Below are positions 1 to 10,274 of a DNA stretch of 64,000 nucleotides, one piece after another. The notes under the pieces are model-generated. The model saw nothing but the letters and a program-made list of their open reading frames with translations, was not told the origin of the DNA and searched no databases. This stretch comes from Cunninghamia lanceolata (lineage: Eukaryota > Streptophyta > Pinopsida > Cupressales > Cupressaceae): positions 6,702,501 to 6,766,500 of the forward strand of contig BSBN01000140.1 of assembly GCA_027924645.1 (NCBI GenBank), in the 5' to 3' direction. The position numbers were made by a program, and so were the translations under genes. The stretch's first letter is position 1; every line of letters starts with the position of its first letter.

Positions 1-1
1 A

Positions 2-680
2 TGGGAGGAGTATTTGTATCTGGTTGAGTTTGCCTACAATAATGGGCATCACATCTCATTGAGTTTGCCTACAATGTTCGGAGGACAATAGTGAGTTGGG
101 ATTGGATAGAGGACAGGGTTGCCATTGGTCTGAAGATAGTTCAGGATATGGAGCAGTAGGTCACAGTGATTAGACAGAGGCTTCAGGAGGTACATGATAG
201 ACAAAAGAAGTATGCCGATGCTAAGAGAACTGATCGGAGCTTCTCACTGGGTGACAAGGTATTTTTGAGAGTGCGACCGCACAATAGTCCAATCTGTTAC
301 GGAAAGGGTTCTAAGCTCACACCTCAGTTTGTAGGACCTTTTGAGATCTTGGAGTGGATAGGACCTATAGCCTAGCATCTAGCCTTGCCACCTAGCCTGT
401 CGTGTATCCACGATGTCTTTCATGTTTTAGTTTTACATCGTTATATCTCTAAGTTCTCTCACGTATTGGATTGGAGTGCTCTTTAGGTAGAGGCAGACGA
501 TCAGCTGGCTTTGGAGATAATTCACATATTGGCTTGTTAGACGCTAGGCCTTCGAGGTCGAGAGCTGGACTAGGTTAGGGTCCAGTGGGACATGTATGAC
601 GAGGTCACTATGACATGGGAGGATGCAGCGAGATTAAGGACTCTTTATCCTCACCTCTTTGATGACTTCCAAGAGGAAGT
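2..680 (+). pseudogene. pol: Ty3-gypsy chromovirus pol, 3' end (integrase C-terminus and chromodomain)
   Basis: Only the end of the polyprotein lies in the window. Translation from base 2 reads WEEYLYLVEFAYNNGHH, the familiar end of the gypsy integrase core. Bases 166-375 give an open stretch with DRQKKYADAKR and LGDKVFLRV, then GPFEILEWIGP, the integrase C-terminal signature that precedes the LALPPSLS and HDVFHV motifs (about 376-425). Bases 512-660 read IIHILAC, VRVQWDMYDEVTMTWED and LRTLYPHLF, which match a chromodomain, so this is a chromovirus. Chromodomains of this group bind modified histones and steer integration to heterochromatin (family knowledge). Several in-frame stops and one or more frame changes make it a dead copy. 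The coding end is followed directly by a polypurine tract and LTR, as expected for an element with gag-pol upstream of base 1. Confidence 0.85.
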
Positions 681-688
681 ATAGTCTT

Positions 689-699
689 AGGGGGGAGGA
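689..699 (+). other. Polypurine tract of the Ty3-gypsy element
   Basis: A purine run (AGGGGGGAGGA) sits immediately before the TGTGAGG start of the LTR. It is the expected primer site for plus-strand synthesis. Confidence 0.7.
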
Positions 700-2371
700 T
701 GTGAGGCCTACCATTTTCATTTCTTGATGCAGAGTAGCATATGGAAACATGGATCACCTAAAATTTCTTCACTCCTATCGGCAAAAAGTATCTAATGTCC
801 TTCCGACATACTTATCAACAAAAAATTACTACTATAGGCATACCCAAATGGTTTAATCCTGATACTCACTGTCACCCTGATGCATTCAGGTTTGACAGTC
901 AAAATGTGCTAAACTATCACTATGGTTGAACCCTTGAACCACGTGAACCTCATAAACCTACTGTTACTGAACCGTTGAACCTATCACACTGTCAAACCGC
1001 CTGAACCACTGAACCTTCTACAACACTATTGAACCGATGAACCGAATCAACTCGTTGAACCGTTGAACCGATTCAACCAATGGTTCAACTATCGGTAATA
1101 CTCGTTGCTACCTCCATCGAACCATGGGAGCCTTTGAACCAAATGCTCGGTTGAACCGTTGAACCTTTGAACCGGTTCAACCGTTTGGTTCAACCAAAGG
1201 TTTTTTTTTTCTTCACCCGATACACTAAACGCCAAACTCCATCGTTGGCCAGACCTCCTACCGTCGGCCCAACTTTAAACTACTCCGTCGATATGTAATC
1301 TTACACTGATCTACTTAGCATCCACTACGCCGATATACTGATGATAGTTCTCATTGCCATGACTTCCCACATCAGCAAACACCTTGAGTCTCCTGCCAAC
1401 ACCCCGATGGACTTATCGTCGGTGTGACATCACATCTCGATGAAACTTTCGACAACTCTCCCGATGGTTCTTTTCTTTTCGATAGAAATTCTCCAAACCA
1501 CCTTCTTCAGTGAGACTCGCTTCTTAAAGTGAAACTCTCTACTCTTCTCCTGATAGTCTATCTCACGCTAATGTCTTCGCACATTCAATTGCAAGATACA
1601 CAAGACAAGTACATAGCGATATACACACGGATTGTATACCTAATGAAACAACCTAGATTCCTGCCAATCTGGTCTGTTGGAACCCTCGCTATTATGCAAA
1701 TCTATTTCTCCTACAAACATATAGACTTTTCTACCTTTCCAACCTAGCACATGAGGATGCTAGGGTTTATCAAAGCATGCTACGAACGATCCTGTCAACC
1801 TGAACTAAACAAATAGAAAACACAAAACCAGAACATAAACTAATATACACAGCCATTCCACTGATTACAAAGTAATCCAACTGGTGGAATGGACTAAGAG
1901 CCCATTTTGATTCCAAAACAAAAATTGATTGCACCAGTAAATCAAACACCAGAAAATTAACACAAACAAGATCTTCTTATTGCTTTTAAAAATTGATATA
2001 GATATCTGATTCACAAACTCCCCAATACAATTCAATCTACTGCTGTGTTGATCATATGCATCTCTCTCTCTCTAATTGACCTGATCTAGGGTATTTATCT
2101 ACTCACTAAGAGAAGTACAAACTTGATTTCCAGTGGCTGGGAGATACAACTGACTAACAAACTCTTAACTGACTAATAGCCTTGACAATACAAATTTGCC
2201 AAGTGTCCCATGGGACTTACACATAAACCTAGACAACTAAAAATGCACATGCATTGGTCAAATAGACCTTATTACATTAAATTCCCATTTAGGACCTTAT
2301 TGGAAACATCAAAATGAACATAAAATAGTTAAATACCTCATGAAGGCCACTGTGGATTGGGTGCTCTTGCA
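700..2371 (+). mobile_element. 3' LTR of the Ty3-gypsy chromovirus
   Basis: The LTR begins TGTGAGGCC directly after the polypurine tract. Its end is set at the CA of GTGCTCTTGCA (2371), because the related inverted copy at 3529-5112 stops being similar at the same point. Length is about 1.67 kb. Similarity to the inverted copy is clearest over about 1740-2371: the 'gaccttattacatt' block, two 'ggtggaatgg'-type motifs and the 'gctagggttt' region are all shared. The 5' LTR lies outside the window, so the 5 bp target duplication (GCATT would be expected upstream) cannot be checked. Confidence 0.7.
930..1200. repeat. Cluster of TTGAACCG-type octamers inside the gypsy LTR
   Basis: The core GAACC, usually as TTGAACCG or TTGAACCT, recurs about 18-20 times in 270 bases, some copies inverted (GGTTCAA). 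A perfect 14 bp dyad, TTGAACCGGTTCAA, lies at 1167-1180. The cluster is in the U3 half of the LTR, upstream of where a promoter would be. The inverted related LTR at 3529-5112 lacks an obvious equivalent. Confidence 0.75.
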
Positions 2372-2474
2372 GCATTTTCGTTCATGTGACTATTTACCTT
2401 ACTGTTGCTGATACTTTTATACTTGTGGGACTGTTGATCCTGGATTCCCAAACTATTAGACTTTATTATGTTAT

Positions 2475-2630
2475 AGGAAAACAAATTGGGTCATGTTAGA
2501 TAGATGTTTATATTATAGGAAAACTAATTGGCTGATGTTATATAGATGCTTGTATTAAGAGAAAACAAATTGGGTGATGTTAGATAGACGTTTATATTAA
2601 AGGAAAACTAATTGGGTGATGTTAGTTAGA
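2475..2630. repeat. Tandem repeat, 42 bp unit, about 3.7 copies
   Basis: Units start at 2475, 2517, 2559 and 2601, an exact 42 bp period. Each reads aGGAAAACtAATTGGGTgATGTTAGATAGA-like with a few substitutions. It lies in the 1.16 kb spacer between the two oppositely oriented LTRs. I see no coding signal in the rest of the spacer (2372-2474 and 2631-3468). Confidence 0.85.
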
Positions 2631-3468
2631 AAATTGTAATGTGATTTCCTTTATGCTTAAGAGAATTTGTAATATCTTATGCGAGTGCAAGTTTTAATTT
2701 GCTTTGGCTATTATATTTATATGTGGAATTAACTTTGCAATTGAGTGCATAGGTATTTCTAACAAACCACAGATACTGGAGATCATCCCACATTTGATGT
2801 TGTAATCCCTTGTGAATCTGATCTAGTTCCATGAGGAACCAAGATCAACTATGTGTATGATGAAATGTTGTAATATTAATTTGCATGAGGTTAATTGGGT
2901 TAAGTCTACCCTCTTTTAATTTGAATTATGATATGTGTTGTAAGAATTGTCTTTGAATTACATTTTTTAAATTTTAAATTTTTGGAGACCCTTTTCTGGT
3001 GTTTTAACTTGACCCTGGGTGTTCTAACTAGGATAAACTTGACCTTGGGTTATACCCCATGGGTCTAGGGTCGCTTTTGACTTGGGTAACCCTTGGTAAA
3101 CCTCCATATGGTCACCTTAACTTCACACTAAAGTTACGTGATGAATTTGGAGGCATGGGAGGGATAGGATGAGTGGTACCAACACTCAAACCCATCCGTT
3201 TTCACTTCCCAAGGTTAGAAATGACTCCAAGACCCACCAATTGTGGAGGACTTGACTTCAAGTCTCTCTCACAATTGGTGAGAGTACCCATGGAATCGTG
3301 TGGTCCTTCATGAGAGGAAAGGAAGGGGACACATGTGTCACACTTTCCCTTTTTAACTCCCCTTTTCTCTCCCATGTGTTGGAGAGAGGACATGTGGTAA
3401 GGGGTGAGGGAGACTTTGGGGATGGGTGAGTGACATGTGTCAACACCCATCCCTTGGGACACAATTGT

Positions 3469-3525
3469 AGTGGGAGGAAGAATGAGGAGGTGACAAGTGT
3501 CACCTTCCCATTCCTCTAAACTCAT
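3469..3525. repeat. 57 bp direct repeat, left copy, flanking the inverted LTR
   Basis: Bases 3469-3525 and 5114-5169 are nearly identical (AGTGGGAGGAAGA ... CCTCTAAACTCAT). They abut the two ends of the inverted LTR almost exactly. Both contain the small hairpin GGTGACA-AG-TGTCACC. Confidence 0.85.
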
Positions 3526-3528
3526 TGG

Positions 3529-5112
3529 TGCAGGAGCACTTATCCTACAGTGGCCTACATGAGGTAGTTAGTTAGTTTTAAGGTTGTTTATGTTTTCAAT
3601 AAGGTCCTAATTGGAAATTAAATGTAATAAGGTCTATGTAAGAAAGATATGCTATTTTTAGATTAGTTGGTTAGAGTTAGAGTCTATTGAACAGCTGTAG
3701 TTCCCAGCCGCTTGGAGGCAAGTCTATACTACCAGTGGTAACTACATAAATACCTTGGGATTTGATGGATGAAGGCATCTAGGTTTTTGTAGTAGATGAA
3801 ATCAATCAGTTGAATTGTGCTGTTGGAAAACAAAGTACTGTAATCGCATATTTTGAAAGTTAATAAGATCCTATTGCATTTGAGTTCACTGTGTAATCGG
3901 TTTCCTTTATTGGAGGCCAGATGGATTTGATTATCCATTCCCCCGGTTGATTCTACAAATCGGTGGAATGGCTATGCACAGTAGTTTAGGGTTTAGTTTG
4001 AATTTTATATTTGTTCGCATGCATGTTCACAGGTTCACGGTTGAGAGGTGTTGAAAACCCTAGCATGGGTATGTGCTAGGTTGTACAGGTTGAATTGGGT
4101 CTAAGAAACCACCTAAGAAATGAATCAGACCATCGCAGGAGTTTGGCAAGTTGAAACTGGGAGGTTGACATCGCAAGATTGGCAAGAGAGTAGCAATTGG
4201 CAGAAGGAGTAAATGCTTTATTGAAGGGAGGAGTCTTGGCGACGAAGGTGTTGATGTCGATGAAGAGCATGGCATCGGTGTGAGAAGAACCATCAGGTTG
4301 AGAAAGTTGCATTGAGCCGACAGGGGGCACTTCCACCGATCGGGGTGACAATTGCAAAGTGTCACCGACAAAGAGTTATCAGCATGAGGGAACCTATCAG
4401 AAGAGTTGGCGGAAGTCTTGTTGACATGCGATGTCACACCGATAATAGATTCATCGGGGTATCGGTAGGAAACTCTAGGGGTTCACCGATGAGGAACATC
4501 TTGGCAATGAGATCTATCATCTGCGCATCGGTACAATAGTTATCAAGTGTATCGGCGTAAGGTTGGATATTGGTGAAGGGGTTCAAAGTTGGGCTGACGG
4601 TAGAGGTCTGGCTGATGGTGGAGCCCAGCATTGGTAGTATCGGGGAGACAATAGAGATCGGAAAAAGACACAAGGAGTTCACCGATAGTGGGAGTCCCGC
4701 CAATAGGTGATAAGGGGTCTGGCATTGGCGAGACGACGTGTGTTGGAGAGACATTCTGCGGAGAGGCTGATGAACTAAGTGTTGCCGATAGGCAATTTAA
4801 CCGATCAAAGGGTATCAGTGGGAGTTAGGCGATCGGGGAAGAAGAAAATTGGTCGGTCGATGGGAGATATCTCGCCGATGGTTGATTTAAGCATTGGAAT
4901 GAAAGTGTTTTGCTAAGACGATAGGTATGGGTCATAGTCATATGGTGTTGGGGACACATCAATATGAAATGGGATGTCGGTGCGAAAGGAATTAATTTGG
5001 CCAATGGTATTATGTTCTGCCGATAGACAAATAATTAGAAAATAGAGAGTGTATGCATATTTGATAATGCATAGACATACATTTGAATTTGTATGTTAGG
5101 GTTTGAATGGCA
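3529..5112 (-). mobile_element. Solo LTR-like copy in inverted orientation, related to the LTR at 700-2371
   Basis: The reverse complement follows the order of the gypsy LTR: a region rich in CCGAT/ATCGG motifs, then the GCTAGGTT/AACCCTAGC block (about 4060-4080), then GGTGGAATGG (about 3960), the AAGATCTTATT-type block, and TAGACCTTATTACATT (about 3620), ending GTGCTCCTGCA at 3529. Length is 1.58 kb. The U3 end (5000-5112) is much less similar than the rest, so the 5112 boundary is approximate. No internal region or polypurine tract adjoins it, so it is read as a solo LTR or a fragment. Instead of a 5 bp target duplication it has 57 bp direct repeats at its edges. Confidence 0.65.
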
Positions 5113-5113
5113 G

Positions 5114-5169
5114 AGTGGGAGGAAGAGTGGGAGGTGACAAGTGTCACCTCCCCATTCCTCTAAACTCAT
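5114..5169. repeat. 57 bp direct repeat, right copy
   Basis: Second copy of the 3469-3525 sequence with a few mismatches and one base shorter. It begins one base after the proposed LTR end at 5112. Confidence 0.85.
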
Positions 5170-6755
5170 GGCTTGGGCTTATTTTAATCCCACTTGGGAT
5201 AGGGAGAGGGGTTGTTGAATTTTTGAGAATTTTAATTGTTTGAAATTGTTTTTAGGAGAAACGATAGAGGGAGTTTGGTGGCTTAGTTTGGAGGAGATTT
5301 TGAAGGAGTTCTACATCAACTTCTTCCATAATAGGGCTTTTAAAGGTTGGTTTTCAAGGCTAAGGCCTTCCCTTCGTATTTTAGTTGCTTGCATGATGCA
5401 TATGTGTGTGAAGTATTTTCTTGAATTATATTTTGTATTGTGGGGAAATTTTGTGGGGTGTTGTAAGAGCCTCTCCCACTTGGGAGAAAATGCTCAGCAA
5501 GTGTGGGGTAGGGGAGGAGTGATCCTCCTTGAGGTCATTACCTTGTTTTGGGATGTTGAAAGCCTTGAGGGCATTTTATGTGATTTTGAGTAATTTTTTA
5601 TATGGCTTGAGAGCCAAAATATGAATACTTTTGGAAATTTTGTTAACATGTTGTCTTGAGGCCATAAGAGAAATTGTGTTGAGATATTTTGAAGGAGTGA
5701 CACTCTTGAGTTGAGTGTGTCCACTCTCCTACCCCTTTGAACTCACCTTGGTTGAGTTCGTGTGTTGTGTTTTTCCTATAGGTGTAATATTGTGTTTTTG
5801 GGGTGTATGTGTGCCTTGTTGTGAAGTGGATTTGAGTTTCCTAGGTGTGTGGATGACCTCCCTAGCTTAGTGGTGACCCTCTTGTGGGTCTACGGTAGGA
5901 AGGAGAGTAAGATGTGTGGTTTTCTTTTCCCATTGTGTGATATGCAGGTTCCTTGGAGCTTAGTGTGAAGTTGAAAAAAATTTCTTGTTTTGAAAAATAT
6001 TTTATTTTCCTTTACTCTTAAAGCTCATGAGAGAGAGCTTGGCCTTCTTGGAGATCTTACCATTGTTAGTTGTCAATGATGAGAACTTGGTTCTCTCTTT
6101 TGGTTGTAAAATTACATTCTTGAAGTTGTGTGTTGGACATTTATCATTGAATTGAAAGTTAGAAATTGTTAGTTTAAATGTATATTATTCAAACGATGAA
6201 ATGAAGAAAGTTTGTTATAATCTATTTCATTGTGTGACATATTGAAATCTCAATTTGGTTAGTTATGAAGTTGTGGTTTTTATTTTGTGTTAAAAGTGAA
6301 AATTGCATACCATAATTGTAGCAAAAGAGAAAATTAGTAGTTGTGATAGATTTGGATTATCTAAATTATTTGTATTATTCTTTCCTTTAAACAAAAAAAA
6401 AATGTGATTATCAATGTTGCAATGAATACATTGTGTTGGAAAAATATGGATTTTAGTCTTATTGAAAGTTTGATAAAAATAAATATATAGATACAAATCC
6501 TTGCTTATTGTTTAAAAAAAAAAAAATTGAAAGTGAAATGAAGGAAGGTTTATAGTTGCAAATGTTAATTATATTTTTATATGTATAATTTATGTATAAT
6601 TGGAATAATTTGAATGAGTGAAAGTTCTATATATACTTAAAAGTTAAACTGATCTTTTTTATTAATTCTGTCTATATTTTTTTAAAAAAATATATATATC
6701 TTAGACTATGCATTGTATTAAACTGTGAGTTGTAAATTAAATTGTTTTTGCTGAT

Positions 6756-6758
<3 letters not shown>
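5170..6758. other. Unassigned DNA, no gene recognised
   Basis: T/G-rich in its first part and very AT-rich after about 6290. A 117-codon open stretch at 5240-5593 has no domain I recognise and looks like chance in G-rich sequence. No LTR ends, target duplications or splice-supported exons were found. Confidence 0.5.

Positions 6759-6787
<29 letters not shown>
6759..6787. repeat. (TA)n microsatellite
   Basis: About 14 uninterrupted TA units. Confidence 0.95.
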
Positions 6788-6790
<3 letters not shown>

Positions 6791-6881
6791 TTTAAATAAA
6801 ACTTATTTTAAAAAAATGCTGTGTAATAAAAAAAGGAAGAAGCAACTATAATAAAATAAATCACAGTTTTGTTTTTCTTTG

Positions 6882-6883
<2 letters not shown>

Positions 6884-6957
<74 letters not shown>
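6884..6957. repeat. (AT)n microsatellite, about 37 units
   Basis: An uninterrupted AT run of about 74 bases, ending directly before the GC-rich foldback at 6962. Confidence 0.95.
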
Positions 6958-6961
<4 letters not shown>

Positions 6962-7077
6962 GGTGGGGGTTTGAACCCCCACCGTCACCATTGTAAAGGG
7001 TGTGGGGAGGGGGCGGAGCCCCCACCCACACCCCACTAAGTGGGATGTGGGTGGGGGCTCTGCCCCCTCCCCACACC
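6962..7077. repeat. Two adjacent GC-rich inverted repeats (foldback)
   Basis: First hairpin: arms 6962-6971 and 6974-6983 (GGTGGGGGTT / AACCCCCACC), perfect, 2-base loop. Second hairpin: 38-base arms at 6999-7036 and 7040-7077 with a 3-base loop and only two mismatches. Each 38-base arm also holds a smaller internal G-run/C-run dyad. The sharp switch from pure AT to over 70% GC is striking. It could be the end of a foldback-type element or a replication/repair scar. Confidence 0.9.
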
Positions 7078-7380
7078 TGCATCTGCCACTACCACCGCGA
7101 AAAGCCCTCTACACAGCCTGCATTCCCCGCTACCCCCTTTAACCCCCACGGACCTTATCTCCCCCGCACCCAACAATCTTCCCACAGATAACCTAAAACC
7201 CACCGCCGACCATCCGCCCTCCACTTGGCTCCACCTCTGCGCCCATCTCAGCACCTCCCCTCTCTGCGGACCTTCCCTCTTCGTGGCTCTCTTTCTCTCT
7301 ACTCCCTCCACCTGCGGCCTTCTCCATGCTACCGCCACTGCCATCCTTCACAACCCTACATCAATAAACAAAACAAAATA
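7078..7380. other. C-rich stretch with an open frame, probably not a gene
   Basis: This is the most GC-rich non-repetitive stretch in the window. A plus-strand frame stays open from 7040 to 7378 but starts inside the hairpin. It encodes a Pro/Thr/Ser/Leu-rich, low-complexity product with no recognisable domain, and it ends TSINKTK in AT-rich DNA. The opposite strand is also partly open, as expected from composition alone. A captured 5' exon is possible but unsupported. Confidence 0.35.
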
Positions 7381-7613
7381 AAAGTTAGGGTTTCAATGTG
7401 GGCAAATGAAAATATGAAATAAAACAATATTCATATGTTATATAAAGAAAACCTAATATTGTAACACAATAAAATATAAATATATATATAGATATAATAT
7501 TTACTAATAATTTTGTAATGGAAGCCAATAAAAAAAAGAAAAGAAGAAACCTGATTCATTAAAAACAATATATATATTCATAAAAGAAAACCTAGAGATA
7601 TAAATGCAATAAG

Positions 7614-7614
<1 letters not shown>

Positions 7615-7670
<56 letters not shown>
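7615..7670. repeat. (TG)n microsatellite, about 27 units
   Basis: GCATG followed by uninterrupted GT units up to 7670. The flanks 7381-7614 and 7671-7970 are AT-rich and hold no recognised feature. Confidence 0.95.
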
Positions 7671-7671
<1 letters not shown>

Positions 7672-7975
7672 TTCATAAATAAATTAAGCCATCATATGCA
7701 TTTCATATGTGGCCATTTTAACTCAACCTGTACAACGAGAAAATGACAAATTGAGAAAATGAGAGAAAAAGAGAAAGAAAGATAAAAGTGAAAATAAAGA
7801 GGAGAAAATGCATGACTTTTCCAAGATAGGGCTAAGAGTACTAATTAAAATTTAATATTCCTTTAAACCTGATTGGAGGCAATTTAATTAACAAAATTAA
7901 TTCAAACATTGAGTTAAACCTAGAACGGAAACCTAATGAACTTCATCAGACAAAGTTAGTAAGTCATGTTTCTGA

Positions 7976-8167
7976 GATCTGATCTACCAAGAAATTAGGA
8001 ATAATGTAAATGATGCAGAGATAAATCTGGTTGATAGAGATCTAATCTACCAAGAAATTAGGAATAATGTAAATGATGCAGAGATAACTCTAATTGATAG
8101 AGAACTGATCTACCAGGAAATTAGGAATAATGTAAATGATGCAGAGATAACTCTGATTGATAGAGAA
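7976..8167. repeat. Tandem repeat, 63 bp unit, three copies
   Basis: The motif ATCTACCAAGAAATTAGG starts at 7982, 8045 and 8108 (third copy ATCTACCAGG), an exact 63 bp period. Copies differ at only a few positions. Confidence 0.9.
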
Positions 8168-8330
8168 CATGAAGGAGAACAGATGTTTGGGCTTTGTTGA
8201 AAAATGTTTAAAATTAGAAAATGTGAAGGAGACCAAATTAATATTAAATTTTAGAAAACTTGAAGGAGAACAAATTAATATTAAATTTTAGAAAACGTGA
8301 AGGAGAGCAAATGATTGGACTTTGTTGAAA
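8168..8330. repeat. Short tandem repeat, 37 bp core unit with outer partial copies
   Basis: The core TGAAGGAGAACAAATTAAT followed by ATTAAATTTTAGAAAAC repeats twice at 37 bp. It is flanked on both sides by versions containing TTTGTTGAAAAATGTT. Confidence 0.8.
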
Positions 8331-8789
8331 AATGTTCAATTAACTTAATCAACTGTATTACCAATGCAACTAGTGAGATGTAAGAAATTTATTAAGCCAA
8401 ATCAGGAAATCTTTTGAATGGAATTAGTGTTAGTATAGTAAACCCTACTCACGCCCGTGAGGCGTTATGCTGCCAGAATTTCTTGGAGTTTAGGGTTTAG
8501 TTAGGTTAGGGAAGTTTAACCCTATTAGCGACGTTAACCACGTCACGATGACCCCCTTGTTGGCCTTCTCACGATTGGTATGCGCACGTGTGTGTATTAG
8601 CATGCTTTCAACTATTTTGTTTGTACATTAAGTGCATGCCACCAGGCACGCTTACGTGTGCGAGGGGGTTTCTAGGGAAGCGTGGGAAATTTTTTGATAT
8701 TTCGTGTCATGACCTCATGAAAAATGTGGACATGACACATGTGATGCATGTTGTGACCCCATGGGAAATGTGGGCATGACACTTTCCTT
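8331..8789. other. Unassigned DNA with an imperfect 46 bp direct repeat
   Basis: Bases near 8708 and 8754 share TGACC-C-ATG-(AG)AAATGTGG-CATGACAC in direct orientation. No coding signal or element boundary was recognised. Confidence 0.5.
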
Positions 8790-9150
8790 CCCTTGAGAAG
8801 CTCAACTAGACCCCATGTGTTACATTTTTTTAAATCCTTTATTTCATCTTTCTTGGTCTCTAACCAAGTATCATGCTCATTTGAAGACAAATCCTCCTTC
8901 ATAGATCTAGGTTTGTTATCAGTACATGATAAAGAAAATACACAACTACATTCAGAATAAATATACCTTTTGAACTAGATTACATTATCTAGTGGACCTT
9001 CTAAGATGTGTAATAAAAGGATCCTATTATTTCTCATTGGAACTTGAATATGAACCTTCTCCTTCCTCATTTTATCCATTCTATTACTACTTTGTACATG
9101 CATCTTCTTCGAGATTAGTCTTAGTATAAAAAAGCACTATGTTTTAGGCT
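8790..9150 (-). pseudogene. pol: Ty1-copia pol fragment (linker and start of reverse transcriptase)
   Basis: Read on the minus strand from about 9070, the translation gives a hinge-like segment, then MKEDLSSNEHDTWLETKKDE, then a block of the form LKKCNTWGLVEL-KGRK. This is the characteristic entry into copia reverse transcriptase, where a conserved W-x-x-A-M-x-x-E segment precedes TWxLVxLPxGRK. The fragment stops after GRK near 8790 and the downstream catalytic part (YVDD) is absent. It is a truncated remnant. It may belong to the same dead minus-strand element as the PBS-like site at 10261 and the split LTR at 10275-11019 / 16312-17023; that link is inference. Confidence 0.7.
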
Positions 9151-10260
9151 TCGCATGAAGCTATTCATGATTTTAAAATTCTCTAAGATCCATGATAATA
9201 ACATCCTTAGCATATATCATTTTTTAAATTTTTCTCAGAATTATAGGGGGAATGCACACAATTTTTTTTACATGATGTGTCTACTTTGAAAATTAGTAAA
9301 AAATAATCCATTTCTTAAAAAATAGAAAAAAAATATAACAAATACTACATATGTTGGCTAACTTTCCACCAAAGGGATTTACAATATGCTTTTTAAAAGT
9401 AAAAAAATTAGGGGTAGCACACCCGATGCTATGTTATATTTTTTTTGACAAAAGTAGAACCATTTTTTGTGCTCCCCCTATTTGACCCTCTTAATCTCTA
9501 CGATATAAAGAAAAATTAGTAGTTTAGATTCCAAGCACTACTAGACTTGTTCTAATCACATCTTGAAAATTTGAGTTTAGATATCTTGAATTACTCATTG
9601 AAGCTTATTTTTTGTTGATTTTAGGAAAAAACTGGCCACTTTTGACCCCCTTTTGGCCCCTCATTTCCATGAACTTACTGTAATACTAACATTCTAATCT
9701 TCAAGAGAATCTACTCTTGATCTAATGTTGTTGAAAATATTAAGAGCTCTCTCCATATGAGCTCTCTCTTTTCTCAATAAAATGATGTTTTTCAAGTCCC
9801 CTGATGACCATCCCATTCCTCCTTTTTGAGGAAATATTCACACACTCTCACACCCATGGTTTATTTTTCTTCTCAAACCACTTGCACATTCTCTCTATCA
9901 AAAAATGTTATTGGAATATGTAGACTATTCAAACTCCTTCTATCCACATTCCACTTAGTGGAGAATGTTCCTACACCTTCTACCCAACACACTTCTATTA
10001 GAGGATATTCAAGCACATTCTCATACAAGACACACCCTCTCTAACATAATTTCCTATCACTACTATTTTCAATTTTAGAACTCTCTCACACATGTATCAA
10101 ACCCACAAGAGATTCATAATTGACATTCCAATGAGAAAATCCTTGTTGAATTGCATGATGCCTCCCTTTCTTAGCTCCTTACAATTATAAGACTTCCTCA
10201 GACTTGCATCAATCCCACTAGAGCCTCACAAGACACACCTAGTGATCGAATCCTTGCTTT
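9151..10260. other. Unassigned AT-rich DNA
   Basis: Contains A/T homopolymer runs and scattered short open stretches, with no domain recognised on either strand. It may be the degraded internal region of the minus-strand copia remnant. Confidence 0.4.
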
Positions 10261-10272
10261 GATATCATTTTC
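10261..10272 (-). other. Possible decayed primer-binding site
   Basis: The minus strand reads TGATATCAAAGC, two G-to-A changes from TGGTATCAGAGC, the initiator-Met tRNA complement used by plant LTR elements. Confidence 0.35.
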
Positions 10273-10274
10273 TA

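Noticed and set aside
5240..5593. 117-codon plus-strand frame
   Set aside because: No domain and no homologous copy in the window; composition is T/G-rich.
6803..7082. Minus-strand frames with poly(Tyr-Ile)
   Set aside because: They are translations of the AT microsatellite.
7040..7381. 113-codon Pro/Ser/Thr-rich plus-strand frame
   Set aside because: It starts inside a hairpin, has no domain, and its openness follows from C-rich composition. Kept only as a low-confidence note.
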